Positions 15,874 through 25,310 of a DNA stretch of 64,000 nucleotides are shown one piece after another (positions within the stretch are counted from its first letter, which is position 1; each line of letters starts with the position of its first letter). The translations under genes and the position numbers were made by a program. The stretch comes from Paenibacillus sp. URB8-2. GTDB lineage: Bacteria; Bacillota; Bacilli; Paenibacillales; Paenibacillaceae. The notes beneath the pieces are model-generated. The model saw only the letters and a list, made by a program, of their open reading frames with translations, was not told where the DNA came from and did not search any database. The stretch is taken from contig NZ_AP023239.1 of the NCBI RefSeq assembly GCF_013393385.1, forward strand, positions 5,456,001-5,520,000, in the 5' to 3' direction.

Positions 15874-16950
15874 CTATTCAATCGGTTCGCCCGCCGCTTC
15901 CCATCGGGAGATTTCCTCCCGCACCCGCGGCGCGACCTCCGTCCCCAGCAGCTCAATGGCGCGCATCACGTCCTCATGCGGCATCGTGCCAAGCGGGGTA
16001 TGCAGGAAAAAGCGGGTGATGCCTACGTTTTTGCGCAGGTGGATAATTTTGTTCGCCACCGTTTCGGGGTCGCCGACATACAGCGCTCCTTCAAAGCTAC
16101 GGGCGGCATCGAAGGTGGAACGGTCATAATGTCCCCAGCCCCGCTCCCTTCCAATGACATTCATGCTTGCCTGGGTTGACGGAAAAAACTTATCGGCCGC
16201 CGTTTCGGTGTCCTCCGCAATAAAGCCATGCGAGTGCGATGCCACAGGCAGATGCGAGACGTCATGTCCCGCCTTCGCCGCCGCTCTTTTATAAAGCTTC
16301 ACAAGCGGCGCGAACTGCAGCGGACGGCCACCGATAATCGCCAGCACCAGCGGCAGGCCGAGCAGGCCGGCGCGGATTACGGATTCCTGATTGCCCCCGC
16401 TGCCAATCCACACCGGCAAAGGATTCTGTACCGGACGCGGATACACGCCCAAATCCGGAATGGCCGGGCGATGCCCGCCTTCCCATGTGACATGTTCCGA
16501 CTCCCGGATCTTGAGTAAGAGCTCCAGCTTTTCATCGAACAGCTCATCATAGTCGTCCAGGTCATATCCAAACAGCGGAAACGATTCGATAAAAGAACCC
16601 CGGCCCGCCATGATCTCCGCGCGCCCGCCTGAAATGCCGTCCAGCGTAGCAAAATCCTGAAACACCCTCACCGGATCATCGGACGACAGCACCGTAACCG
16701 CGCTGGTCAATCGGATTTGCTTCGTCTGCGCCGCCGCCGCGGCCAGCACAACCGCAGGCGAGGATGCCGCATAATCCTTGCGGTGATGCTCGCCCACGCC
16801 GTACACATCCAGCCCCACCCGGTCGGCCAGCACAATCTCCTCCACCACCTCGCGCAGCCGCTGCGCGTGACTCATCACTTCTCCGGTATGCACATCCGGC
16901 GATGTCTCCACAAATGTGCTGATGCCTATCTCCATTGGCAGCGCCCCCAT
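15874..16950 (-). CDS. LLM-class flavin-dependent oxidoreductase
   Basis: This bacterial luciferase-like monooxygenase is about 358 residues long with a TIM-barrel fold. The N-terminus MEIGISTFVETSPD, GVGEHHRKDYAASSP, SGGRAEIMAGRGSF and PVWIGSGGNQESVIRA are family motifs for FMNH2-dependent enzymes. ATG 16950 is listed; ATG 16935 is equally possible, and neither has a strong ribosome site. It precedes an AraC-type gene divergently linked to an SDR. The substrate is not evident. Confidence 0.82.
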   Translation of the reverse strand: MGALPMEIGISTFVETSPDVHTGEVMSHAQRLREVVEEIVLADRVGLDVYGVGEHHRKDYAASSPAVVLAAAAAQTKQIRLTSAVTVLSSDDPVRVFQDFATLDGISGGRAEIMAGRGSFIESFPLFGYDLDDYDELFDEKLELLLKIRESEHVTWEGGHRPAIPDLGVYPRPVQNPLPVWIGSGGNQESVIRAGLLGLPLVLAIIGGRPLQFAPLVKLYKRAAAKAGHDVSHLPVASHSHGFIAEDTETAADKFFPSTQASMNVIGRERGWGHYDRSTFDAARSFEGALYVGDPETVANKIIHLRKNVGITRFFLHTPLGTMPHEDVMRAIELLGTEVAPRVREEISRWEAAGEPIE

Positions 16951-16986
16951 CTTGTATCAAAATTGAGTATCTTTATTTTGAACGTT

Positions 16987-18045
16987 TCAGAAAGTGATAT
17001 CAAGCGCTTGTTCAGCAAGGATCTCTGTGCTTCTCCTCCGCCTACGGAACTCCGTCGGTGTAACACCGGTCCAATTCCGGAATGCCCGATAAAAGGCGCT
17101 GGCCTCGGAAAAACCGAGCAAGTAGGCAATTTCATCTATGGATATACCGGTTCCGTGCAGGTAATCCTCAGCCATTCTTTGGCGAGCCGCTCGCAATAAC
17201 TCCAGGTAGGAGGTCCCTTCCTTCCGCAAATAATTCTGCAAGCTTCGTACGCTGACCGCGAGCTGTTCCGCGATTGCCTCGATGGAAGGAGAACCTCCCC
17301 GCATATGGTCCAGAAGGAGACGGAGCACTTGAGCGGTATAAGGAGAATGATCCTGCAATCTTAATCCACTTCTCGCATCTCTTGCAATCTTCTCGAAGGG
17401 CTCCAGCAGAGCGGGATTCGGCCCTATTAGCGGTATGCTCAGATCTTCCCGTCTCAACACAAGCGCATCATTGTCGGATTGAAACCGTACCGGACATTGA
17501 AAAACACGCTCATATTCGGCTGCGCTTCGCGGCATATCGCATGTAAAACGGACCTCGCATAGCGGAATCCGCCTGCCGGTAAGCATATTGATGTAGGTAT
17601 AGGTTCCAGCCAGCTTAAGATCAATATAAATCCGGTTATTCCTCAGAGCCGCATCAAGCACCGTGGAACGGAGCTCCACTTGCTCCCCTTCCTCATGCAG
17701 CTTCATTCTGCCGGTTCCATCAACTACCGTCTCGTACTCGCAATATTTAACCGCGGCCGTCCCCAGATTGGCGCAATTCATCAGGATATAACCGACGATG
17801 CTCGAGAATCCCCGGCTAAGTCTTTCGCCCAGAAGCAGACCGATCTCTTCAATGCCCGTGATTCTTCCCAGACCCTCCATAATCGTGTTTACTTGACCGG
17901 CTGTTAACCGGTGATCCGGAGAAGATACAGAGCTCAGGTCAATTGCCTCGGTCTGGAACAATTCCTCACTCGTTAATCCAAAGAACTCCAGACCTTGCAT
18001 TAAAGCAGATATTTTGGATACTGACATCGTAAATTGTCCGCCCAT
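16987..18045 (-). CDS. AraC family regulator (Arabinose_bd/OruR type)
   Basis: This 352-residue regulator has an N-terminal ligand domain of the Arabinose_bd (PF12625) type, about residues 20-210. A C-terminal AraC DNA-binding domain with two helix-turn-helix motifs follows (IEAIAEQLAVSVRSLQNYLR and IDEIAYLLGFSEASAFYRAF). AGGAG lies eight bases before ATG 18045, so a longer start is rejected. It is divergent from an SDR gene with a 144-bp spacer, and probably controls it. The inducer is unknown. Confidence 0.88.
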   Translation of the reverse strand: MGGQFTMSVSKISALMQGLEFFGLTSEELFQTEAIDLSSVSSPDHRLTAGQVNTIMEGLGRITGIEEIGLLLGERLSRGFSSIVGYILMNCANLGTAAVKYCEYETVVDGTGRMKLHEEGEQVELRSTVLDAALRNNRIYIDLKLAGTYTYINMLTGRRIPLCEVRFTCDMPRSAAEYERVFQCPVRFQSDNDALVLRREDLSIPLIGPNPALLEPFEKIARDARSGLRLQDHSPYTAQVLRLLLDHMRGGSPSIEAIAEQLAVSVRSLQNYLRKEGTSYLELLRAARQRMAEDYLHGTGISIDEIAYLLGFSEASAFYRAFRNWTGVTPTEFRRRRRSTEILAEQALDITF

Positions 18046-18189
18046 CCCCACATCTCCTATCCGATTGTGTTCACATAAACGTCTCCCCCGTTTGTTGCGC
18101 GTCAAGTCATTCTTTTTTCGTCAAGGAGCATTGGATTTCAGTCTCATATTTCTTACACTAATAATCAGTACGAAACAGGAGGAATGTTG

Positions 18190-18972
18190 ATGAAACCGAC
18201 CGTTCTAATAACAGGAGCTTCCAGCGGAATCGGCCTGGCCTTTGCTACCTTGTTCGCCAGTCGCCATTATGATATCGTCCTTGTAGCCAGGAGAGCGGAT
18301 CGCCTGAACGAGCTTGCGGAACAATTAAGCCGCGAGTATGGAAGCCTGGTAACCGTGATTCCCAGCGATCTGTCCCTTCCGGATGCTCCGCGGGACATAT
18401 TCGAACAGCTGCGAAGCCGGAAGATTGATATCGATATCCTCGTTAACAACGCCGGAACCCAGGTCTATGGCGAATTTCAGCATGCAGACCTTGAAGCAAC
18501 CCTTCGGCTGATCCAGATCAATATCATGGCGCTGACCGAGCTGACCAAATTGGCCACCGACGACATGGTCCGTAAAGGACGCAAAGGTAAAATACTGAAT
18601 GTCGGTTCAACCGGATCGTTCGCGCCATCGCCCCTGAATGCCGTATACTGCGCAACCAAGGCTTACGTGCTTAGCTTCTCCGAAGGTATTTCGAAAGATT
18701 TGGAGGGAACGGGGATTACCGTAACGACCCTCTGCCCCGGCGCCACAAGAAGCGAATTTGCCGAAAAGGCCAATCTGCTTGACTCCAGGTTATTCAATTT
18801 TGCCGTAATGGAACCGGAGAAGGTGGCCTCGATCGGGTATAAAGCCTTGATGAACAATAAAAGAGTAGCGGTTCCCGGCTTGCTCAACCGGTTGATGGTA
18901 GGCTCCATCCCGTTTACTCCACGGGGGCTTTTGCTGCGGTTAAGCCATTATTTAATGCGTCCCGCTCGTTAA
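18190..18972 (+). CDS. short-chain dehydrogenase/reductase (classical SDR)
   Basis: This 260-residue classical SDR shows TGASSGIGLA (cofactor loop), NNAG, the catalytic Ser region NVGSTGS and the YCATK dyad. The position after the first strand (VARRADR) suggests NADP(H). AGGAGG lies seven bases before ATG 18190, and the earlier ATG 18184 would be too close. It is divergent from the AraC regulator and likely its target. The C-terminus is slightly hydrophobic (LLLRLSHYLM), as in YqjQ/DltE-like SDRs. Confidence 0.88.
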   Translation: MKPTVLITGASSGIGLAFATLFASRHYDIVLVARRADRLNELAEQLSREYGSLVTVIPSDLSLPDAPRDIFEQLRSRKIDIDILVNNAGTQVYGEFQHADLEATLRLIQINIMALTELTKLATDDMVRKGRKGKILNVGSTGSFAPSPLNAVYCATKAYVLSFSEGISKDLEGTGITVTTLCPGATRSEFAEKANLLDSRLFNFAVMEPEKVASIGYKALMNNKRVAVPGLLNRLMVGSIPFTPRGLLLRLSHYLMRPAR

Positions 18973-18978
18973 ACGAAA

Positions 18979-19554
18979 TTATGACGATTTCTGTTTACCC
19001 GTTCTATAATGAAGCAGAACGATCCCCGAGCTAAAGCTTCTCGTTTCCAGCAGTTCCAGCTTCATTTGCGTGGCATCTTGAAACAGCGGTTTGCCGTTTC
19101 CGATAACTACCGGTGTCAGCACTAGCAGGTACTCATCGATCAATCCTTCATTTGCAAGCTGCTGCACAATCGTTCCGCTGCCAAATATCGTGATATCGGG
19201 GCCTTCGCCTTCTTTTAACCTTCTTACTTCCTCTGCAAGATTGCCGCTGAGCAGCCTGGAATTCTCCCAGTTCACTTCCTGCAAAGTTGTAGAGAACACC
19301 ACTTTGGTCATCTGGTTTAATTCTTGGGCCATCATCCGGGCGCCTTCGGGAGCATTCGGATTGTTTGCCACATGCGGCCAGTAGCTTTCGAACATCTGGT
19401 AGGTCACCCTGCCGAATAATACGGTGTCGGGATTCATCATCTCATGCGCAGCTTTGTCGACCTCGGGATCATGGATAAACCAGTCGATCTCTCCGCCCAG
19501 ACCCGCATAATAACCATCGATAGAGAGATTGTTGAACACAACAACTTTTCTCAT
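18979..19554 (-). CDS. dihydrofolate reductase-like protein (RibD C-terminal family)
   Basis: This 191-residue RibD_C/DHFR-like reductase has NLSIDGYYAGLGGEIDWF, VLFGRVTYQMFESYWP and ITIFGSGTIVQQLANEGLIDEY, the standard motifs of the YwjB/YyaP class. Such proteins bind NADPH, but physiological substrates are mostly unknown. AAAGAGG precedes the ATG and lies inside a duplicated 23-bp unit. It converges on the SDR gene with only six bases between stops. Confidence 0.85.
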   Translation of the reverse strand: MRKVVVFNNLSIDGYYAGLGGEIDWFIHDPEVDKAAHEMMNPDTVLFGRVTYQMFESYWPHVANNPNAPEGARMMAQELNQMTKVVFSTTLQEVNWENSRLLSGNLAEEVRRLKEGEGPDITIFGSGTIVQQLANEGLIDEYLLVLTPVVIGNGKPLFQDATQMKLELLETRSFSSGIVLLHYRTGKQKSS

Positions 19555-19560
19555 AGGGCA

Positions 19561-19605
19561 CCTCTTTCATAGATTAGATCAACCCTCTTTCATAGATTAG
19601 ATCAA
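19561..19605. repeat. tandem 23-bp duplication upstream of DHFR-like gene
   Basis: A 22-base unit (starting CCTCTTTCATAGATTAGATC, 19561-19582) is repeated exactly at 19584-19605. On the minus strand each unit contains an AAAGAGG ribosome-like site, so the leader carries two. Confidence 0.85.
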
Positions 19606-19732
19606 AATGCAGCCGAAAACGTCCTGTCCGAATAGACTATATCCCAATCTTTAGCAGATTCTGTCCTGGCGTTCAAGAGGGATTTTCGCCGCAGCAGAAG
19701 CAGAGATGCGTATAGCCGCCACCGCATACGAT

Positions 19733-19764
19733 AAGTCCCCGCCAAGACTGCTTGCCGGGGACTT
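19733..19764 (-). terminator. hairpin after ger operon
   Basis: AAGTCCCC (19733-19740) pairs with GGGGACTT (19757-19764), with an additional CAAG/CTTG inner stem. There is no T-run, so it is a possible terminator for the germination operon on the minus strand. Confidence 0.4.
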
Positions 19765-19805
19765 TCAACCTCCTAAGGAATGGCGCAAATCAGATGTCCG
19801 CCAAG

Positions 19806-20030
19806 TCAATCGGTCTTCAATAACGAACCGAGCGGTTTCAGAACCGCTTCCACCCCTTTTGTCGGATTGGGTAGATGGACATGAAGCAAAGCTAAAATGC
19901 TTAACGTCAAGCCGGCCAGAATAAGCACGACATACACAATCAGATCTTTGCGCTGTTTCTTTTTGATTAATTGGGGAATATCCCAGCCGGCCAGCACAAC
20001 AAACAGGAGGATAATCGCCATGATCTTCAT
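19806..20030 (-). CDS. small membrane protein of the ger operon (GerD-subunit-like)
   Basis: This 74-residue protein has two predicted transmembrane helices (MKIMAIILLFVVLAGWDI and IVYVVLILAGLTLSILALL) separated by a basic KKKQRKD loop. It starts two bases after the gerC stop and therefore belongs to the operon. Small two-helix D subunits accompany several GerA-type receptors and modulate them. Assignment as such a subunit is by context and topology, not by a motif. Confidence 0.65.
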   Translation of the reverse strand: MKIMAIILLFVVLAGWDIPQLIKKKQRKDLIVYVVLILAGLTLSILALLHVHLPNPTKGVEAVLKPLGSLLKTD

Positions 20031-20032
20031 GC

Positions 20033-21241
20033 TTATTCCTCTCCCTCTTCCACGGTAATCATCGACTTGTTCGTCAGACCGGTGCGGACCACCTTCGCAT
20101 GAGGCTTAATGTCCACTTCCAGTTCGGGGAAAACGTCATCCCAGCTTTCTTTAAACTGCCGATTCCACGCTTTCGGGTATGCCCGGTATACAGCGTTGCC
20201 GAACCCGAAGATGTCCGAATTAAATGTTTTTTGTGCCTTCTCGATCGTGGATTGTATTCTTCTCTTCGTTTCCAGCTCCAATTCTTGTTCGACATATTGA
20301 ATGATCTTGGGGTCGCTCATATCCAATGAGGAGTTATTTTCATAGACGGTGTTTTCCATATAGATGTCCCCTTGGATTCGGAGCTTGCGGTCCCGGAGAA
20401 TCGGTTTGATCTTCGTCGCTTTCCGGACAGCCATGGCGCTGATATTGCCCCCGCCCTTATCCTTTGAAATCTCCACTGTGACAACACTGGTCTTCAGCTC
20501 ATTGCGCAGCCACAGCGCCCCGCGCGTCTCCGCATCGTCCAGCCAGCCGACCAATTTATCTTTGCGGAATACGGCTGAACCGGATATAACCGTGTTCATG
20601 TCCCCTCCGGAAGATCCTTCTTCGTTGTCAATCTCGGTTTGTCTTAAAGCCACCTGGGCAGCGATCGGCTCGATTCCGTCCGTAAGGAGCATCTGAAAAA
20701 AGTCTTTTAAGTAGATTCTGATTGCGACATGACGCTTCTCCTCTTCCCTGATTTCCTCGGCGGAAATCTTCTCCCATTTGGCGTTGAACTTTAAAATTTC
20801 CGCCGCTTTCCCTTCGCTGAATAGAATGTAACTGCGCAGCCGGGATTCCCGGTACCGCACAAAAAAATCAAGCACGGGCGCAACCCCCTCCCGCGCCAGC
20901 TGCTCCCCGATGATAATAATCCGGCTATGGGAGAAGAACAATTGGCGGGGAAGCTTCTTCTGCAGCCTGCGGCAAGCGTCCAGCATGGTCACTCCTTTCT
21001 CCGACACGACCACGGTTGCTTTATTTCCATCGCCGCTCCCTGAACCGCCGCTTCCCGAACCGCTGGCCGGTCCGAGCATCGTCGGAACGGCAATCTGCAG
21101 CGTGAGCAGGTATTTCCCGTCCTCCATCTTGTCAATGGCGGAGGCGGTCACAATCGACAGATCGTTCAATTCAACTCGGCCCCAGCAGCCGCTTGTCGGC
21201 AGCATTGCGAGGATCAGCAGCATAATCCCTAGCTTTCTCAT
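20033..21241 (-). CDS. Ger(x)C family spore germination lipoprotein
   Basis: This 402-residue C subunit of a GerA-type nutrient receptor begins with a lipoprotein signal (MRKLGIMLLILAMLPTSGC), whose lipobox cysteine is near residue 19. Family motifs include WGRVELNDLSIVTASAIDK, PRQLFFSHSRIIIIGEQLA and a C-terminal domain ending FPELEVDIKPHAKVVRTG. A Gly/Ser-rich insertion (near residues 60-75) is unusual. AAGGAGG precedes ATG 21241; the longer reading overlaps gerA and is rejected. It sits at the outer face of the spore inner membrane with GerA and GerB. Confidence 0.92.
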   Translation of the reverse strand: MRKLGIMLLILAMLPTSGCWGRVELNDLSIVTASAIDKMEDGKYLLTLQIAVPTMLGPASGSGSGGSGSGDGNKATVVVSEKGVTMLDACRRLQKKLPRQLFFSHSRIIIIGEQLAREGVAPVLDFFVRYRESRLRSYILFSEGKAAEILKFNAKWEKISAEEIREEEKRHVAIRIYLKDFFQMLLTDGIEPIAAQVALRQTEIDNEEGSSGGDMNTVISGSAVFRKDKLVGWLDDAETRGALWLRNELKTSVVTVEISKDKGGGNISAMAVRKATKIKPILRDRKLRIQGDIYMENTVYENNSSLDMSDPKIIQYVEQELELETKRRIQSTIEKAQKTFNSDIFGFGNAVYRAYPKAWNRQFKESWDDVFPELEVDIKPHAKVVRTGLTNKSMITVEEGEE

Positions 21242-21267
21242 CAGGCGTCCTCCTTTCATAAGCAGGG

Positions 21268-22803
21268 CTACTCGCCGCGCTTCGGGGAACGCGGCCGTAG
21301 TGTTCCTTTCATACGCCGGGGATTGTTCTTGCCGGTCTCGGTCGAACGCTTGGTCATTCCCCACCAAGGCACACGCAGAAAAACATCCTTCATATCACTG
21401 GCATGCATGGGAGCCAGCGGAGACAAATAAGGAACACCGAACGAACGCAGGCGCGCCATATGGATCAGAATGAACAGCACGCCGAGCAGTACGCCATACA
21501 GTCCGAGTGTCCCGGCCAGAATCATCATCGGAAACCGAAGCAGCCGGATGGTAATAGCCTGGGAGTAGCTCGGAACGATGAAGGAAGCAATCCCTGTGAT
21601 AGAGACGATAATGACCATGGGCGCGGACACGATCCCTGCGCTTACGGAAGCCTCGCCGATCACGAGCGCCCCGACAATGCTGACCGCTTGTCCGACCGGC
21701 CGGGGCAGACGCACCCCTGCTTCCCGCAGCGCCTCGAATGAAATTTCCATCAGCAGCGCTTCGACAATAGCCGGGAAAGGAACCGTTTCACGGGAAGCAG
21801 CGGCGCTGAGCAGCAGGGATGTTGGCAGCATCTCCTGATGAAACGTCAGCAGAGCGATGTACAGTGATGGCAGCAGCAGAGCAATCATCAGAAACAGATA
21901 ACGAAGCAGCCGGATCAGAGTCGAGACGACAAATCTTTGGTAATAATCTTCACTGGCCTGCATCATTTCAAAGAAAGTAACCGGAAGAAACAGGGCAAAG
22001 GGAGTGTTGTCAATCAGCACCCCAACTTTGCCTTCCAACAAGTTGGCCACGATCCGGTCGGGACGCTCCGTGTAGTTTATCTGGGGAAATATGGAAAAAT
22101 GGTTGTCCTCTATCAGCTCCTCCACATAACCGCTCTCGAGAATGGCGTCGATGTCGATCCGGTTCAATCTCTCCCGGACTTCTTCGATGAGTGCTTCGTC
22201 CGCGATCCCTTCCAGATAGGTAATGGCGACATCCGTCTTCGACAATCTCCCCAGCTGGATGCTTTCAAATTTCAACTGCGGCGTTCTCAATCTGCGGCGA
22301 ATGAGATTAATGTTGGTGAGCAAATTTTCCGTAAATCCTTCTCTTGGCCCCCGAATGACGGCCTCAGTAGCCGGCTCTTCAACCGCCCGCATTTCCCAGC
22401 CCCTCGCGCTGATGAACAGGGCCTTGTACACACCGTCAAGGAGCAGCGCCGTATCTCCACGCAGAATATGGTCTATGGCATCCTGAATCCGCCCGCCGGT
22501 GCTTACTTGCGAAGCGCTGATCACCTGTTTCCGGAGCAGGTTCTCAAGGCCGGTCAGCGTTAGTCCCGATTTCTGCGTCATTTGTTCGCCATACCTCAGC
22601 AAGGGCTCCATGATATCGGATTCCAGAGTGAGGGTATTCACCATTCCGTCTAGGAAAACTAGGGCCGCGTTTTGGGAGTCGCCTATTTGAAATTCCCGGA
22701 AGATGATGTCGGAGGATCGGTCAAAAATCTTCTTGATGCGGGCCAAGTCCTGTGCAATATTCCCGCTGACGAGCTCGTGATTTGGCGTCATCCCTTGCCC
22801 CAT
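21268..22803 (-). CDS. GerA family spore germination receptor subunit A
   Basis: This 511-residue A subunit has an N-terminal cytosolic domain (DIIFREFQIGDSQNAALVFL, GGRIQDAIDHILRGDTALLLDG). A membrane domain of five or six helices follows with the hallmark LLPSLYIALLTFHQEMLP and VPFPAIVEALLMEISFEALR. In Bacillus these assemble with B and C subunits into a ligand-gated ion channel in the spore inner membrane. ATG 22803 follows AAAGGG; GTG 22824 is an alternative. It is operonic between gerB and gerC. Confidence 0.92.
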   Translation of the reverse strand: MGQGMTPNHELVSGNIAQDLARIKKIFDRSSDIIFREFQIGDSQNAALVFLDGMVNTLTLESDIMEPLLRYGEQMTQKSGLTLTGLENLLRKQVISASQVSTGGRIQDAIDHILRGDTALLLDGVYKALFISARGWEMRAVEEPATEAVIRGPREGFTENLLTNINLIRRRLRTPQLKFESIQLGRLSKTDVAITYLEGIADEALIEEVRERLNRIDIDAILESGYVEELIEDNHFSIFPQINYTERPDRIVANLLEGKVGVLIDNTPFALFLPVTFFEMMQASEDYYQRFVVSTLIRLLRYLFLMIALLLPSLYIALLTFHQEMLPTSLLLSAAASRETVPFPAIVEALLMEISFEALREAGVRLPRPVGQAVSIVGALVIGEASVSAGIVSAPMVIIVSITGIASFIVPSYSQAITIRLLRFPMMILAGTLGLYGVLLGVLFILIHMARLRSFGVPYLSPLAPMHASDMKDVFLRVPWWGMTKRSTETGKNNPRRMKGTLRPRSPKRGE

Positions 22804-22862
22804 ATCTCGTTCACCCTTTCCCACAAAGTCGACCCTTCCCTACATATAAAGTGCCGGAAGCA

Positions 22863-23993
22863 CTAACCTCTCTTATTTCCGCTCCCTTCTCCCTCCCGTT
22901 TCCTTTCGTCCAACCGCCGGATTTTGGCAACAATCAACATGAGCAGAGGAAGCAAAATAACGAAAGGGAGGGAAAAGAACGGCCAAATCGTAAAAGCAAA
23001 CACGGTATCCTCAACAAGATTTCCATAGGCGACGATAGAGAAAATAAAGATCAAAACACCTACGGGTATAACAACGGACCGGTAGTCGGAAAGCCTGCAC
23101 CACTGAGCCAACCCGATTACAGCGCAATAATAGCAGACCCCTATCTTCGTAAAGCCCGACGTTATCCAAAGCAGCATGCCGAGAGTATCCAAATTGGTTA
23201 CGAAACCCGCCTTTTCGATGTACTTTATAGTTTCGTGAGTCGGATAATTCATTCTGGCAGTGACCGATGGACCTAGCACGAGAATAGATACCAGAACACT
23301 TATCGTAAGGATTATGCCGCCAAATAAAATAGCAAGGATATAGGACTTCTTCACCTTCTGAATATTGCGGATATTGGGCAGCAGCATCGCAAATAGAATG
23401 GTCTCGCCAAATGGATTTGAAGCCGCCGAGATTGAGCCTTTCATAACGGGAACGATTCCTTCACCCATAAACGGAGTCAAATTATCCCATTTGAATTCCG
23501 TTATTAACAGAATGATGATGGGCAGGACGAACAGTTCGCGAAAAGGCAAAACAAGTTCATTGACTCGCCCAAGGGTTTCAATCCCTCCCCGAATGGCATA
23601 AGCGATAACGGCCAGCAGCGATCCGCTTACGATAATAGGCGGTGCACTCGGCAGTGCGGTTATCGTCACATAATCGCGAAAAATCCCGGTAACGAGCGAC
23701 CCCAAATATAAAGGGTACAATACATACAAAAAGCCGACTATTTTTCCAATCCATTTACCCAATATGATTTCGCTGTACTGGATGATGCTTCGCTTCGGAA
23801 ATAGAAGCCCCAAGCTGGTAAATAGAAGAACAACCGCTACTCCAGTCAAAGTGGCGATAATAATGGTAAGCCAACCGTCCTGTTTAGCAAAGGAAGCGGC
23901 ACTGGACGGAATGATCACGGTGGCACCCCCCAGTAGGAAGGTTAACATTAAAAAACCGGCCTGCCTGGCACTAATCTTTCCACGATCCAGCAT
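22863..23993 (-). CDS. GerB-type spore germination permease (first copy)
   Basis: This 376-residue, ten-helix protein of the APC superfamily (spore germination/GerAB family) begins ISARQAGFLMLTFLLGGATV. It contains FPKRSIIQYSEIILGKWIG, the family motif at helix 3, and MNYPTHETIKYIEKAGF in the second half. B subunits bind the germinant. ATG 23993 has GGAGG seven bases upstream. It is the first gene of the A-B-C operon on the minus strand, with a 59-bp gap to gerA. The germinant cannot be deduced. Confidence 0.9.
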   Translation of the reverse strand: MLDRGKISARQAGFLMLTFLLGGATVIIPSSAASFAKQDGWLTIIIATLTGVAVVLLFTSLGLLFPKRSIIQYSEIILGKWIGKIVGFLYVLYPLYLGSLVTGIFRDYVTITALPSAPPIIVSGSLLAVIAYAIRGGIETLGRVNELVLPFRELFVLPIIILLITEFKWDNLTPFMGEGIVPVMKGSISAASNPFGETILFAMLLPNIRNIQKVKKSYILAILFGGIILTISVLVSILVLGPSVTARMNYPTHETIKYIEKAGFVTNLDTLGMLLWITSGFTKIGVCYYCAVIGLAQWCRLSDYRSVVIPVGVLIFIFSIVAYGNLVEDTVFAFTIWPFFSLPFVILLPLLMLIVAKIRRLDERKREGEGSGNKRG

Positions 23994-24128
23994 GATGGTC
24001 CCTCCATTTTCCAAGCATACTTCGCATAGTTTTCCAATTTGCCGTTAAAATAACCGCTTCCGATTATGTTTATTTTCATCTGAATTGCAAATACTGGGTT
24101 TATTATTTTTCACGGGAAAGGACAGGAC

Positions 24129-25223
24129 ATGGCACAGGAAAAAATCAGCGGGTGGCAGCTATTTTCCATGATTATTCTGTTTGAAATCGGGACTACAGTA
24201 CTCTTTGGATTGGGTATGGAGGCCAAGCAAGATGAGTGGCTGGCGATCTTGGCCGCGATGCTCGGGGGACTTGCGTTAATGCGGGTTTACTCCAAGCTCT
24301 GCGAATATTATCCGAACCGGACGCTTGTGCAAATCATTCCCGAGATCGTCGGAAAATGGATCGGCTATCCGCTGTCGCTTGTTTATATCTTGAATTTTGC
24401 TTATGAGTCTTCACGGGTGCTTCGGGACTTCGGGGAGCTCATTGCGCAGACGATTTTGATAGAAACGCCGATCCTAGTCGTTATGGCCGGATTCATGCTC
24501 GGCATCATCTATTGTCTGCGTGGCGGGGTTGAAGTGTTCGGACGTTTGGGGGAGATCTTGTTTCCGGTTGCTTTTATCGCCCTGGTCACCGGATGGATTC
24601 TCATCCTCACTTCTCAAATTCACCATTTTGAGTATATGGAGCCCGTCTTTGAAAAGGGCGGACAGCCGATCTTGAAAGCGGTCTTCCCCTTCCTTCTTGT
24701 GTTTCCGTTCGGCCAAACGCTCCTGTTCATGATGTTTGCCAAAAACCTGAATCCCCACAGTCGCTTCCGAAAAGTCGGGATGGTCGGGATTCTCGCGTCC
24801 GGCATCATTTTGTCATTAAATATGCTGGGTCTAATTTCCACATTTGGCTCACTCGTTCTGAAAGAAACGGAATTTCCGCTGTATACTGCAATAGGCATGG
24901 TTGATCTGGGGGATTTTATTATGAACCTGGATGCGCTCGCAATCCTGATGATGGTGCTGGGCGGGTTCTTCAAGCTGGGGGCATTCATGTACGGTACCGT
25001 ACTCGGAACCGCGCAGCTGTTCAAATTGGAATCCTACCATCCACTCCTTATTCCATGGGGAACGATTATTCTGGCAATGTCCTTTATCATTGCGTCCAAT
25101 TACACCCAACATATCTATATCGGCTGGAAAATATCGATACCCTATATTTTTTTCCCGCTCTATATCGTAATCCCTATTCTGTTATGGATCATTGCCGCTA
25201 TTCGTAAAATGGTGGGTGCATGA
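24129..25223 (+). CDS. second GerB-type spore germination permease, divergent
   Basis: This 364-residue GerAB-family permease begins ISGWQLFSMIILFEIGTTVL. It carries YYPNRTLVQIIPEIVGKWIG and LRGGVEVFGRLGEILFPVAF, and has about ten helices. It resembles the first copy in topology but is clearly diverged and is transcribed in the opposite direction from a shared 135-bp region. No A or C partner is next to it in this direction. It may offer an alternative germinant-binding subunit for the same receptor (inference). Confidence 0.9.
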   Translation: MAQEKISGWQLFSMIILFEIGTTVLFGLGMEAKQDEWLAILAAMLGGLALMRVYSKLCEYYPNRTLVQIIPEIVGKWIGYPLSLVYILNFAYESSRVLRDFGELIAQTILIETPILVVMAGFMLGIIYCLRGGVEVFGRLGEILFPVAFIALVTGWILILTSQIHHFEYMEPVFEKGGQPILKAVFPFLLVFPFGQTLLFMMFAKNLNPHSRFRKVGMVGILASGIILSLNMLGLISTFGSLVLKETEFPLYTAIGMVDLGDFIMNLDALAILMMVLGGFFKLGAFMYGTVLGTAQLFKLESYHPLLIPWGTIILAMSFIIASNYTQHIYIGWKISIPYIFFPLYIVIPILLWIIAAIRKMVGA

Positions 25224-25240
25224 ATAACGGGCGCAAAAAG

Positions 25241-25280
25241 AGCCGCTCCGCATGTAGAGTGCTCTACCGCGGGGCAGCCC
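25241..25280. terminator. bidirectional hairpin between gerB2 and aldo/keto reductase
   Basis: CCGC-GTAGAG (25248-25259) pairs with CTCTAC-GCGG (25262-25273) around a two-base centre. It is flanked by AAAAAG on the left and a T-rich tract on the right, which suits two convergent genes. Confidence 0.55.
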
Positions 25281-25310
25281 TTCTATAGCTTTTTCTGATT
25301 CACCTGTGAT

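Noticed and set aside
24015..24128. Sigma-G promoters in the gap between the two gerB genes
   Set aside because: Some CAT..T and GAAT-like strings exist, but none has the right spacing on either strand, so no promoter is called.
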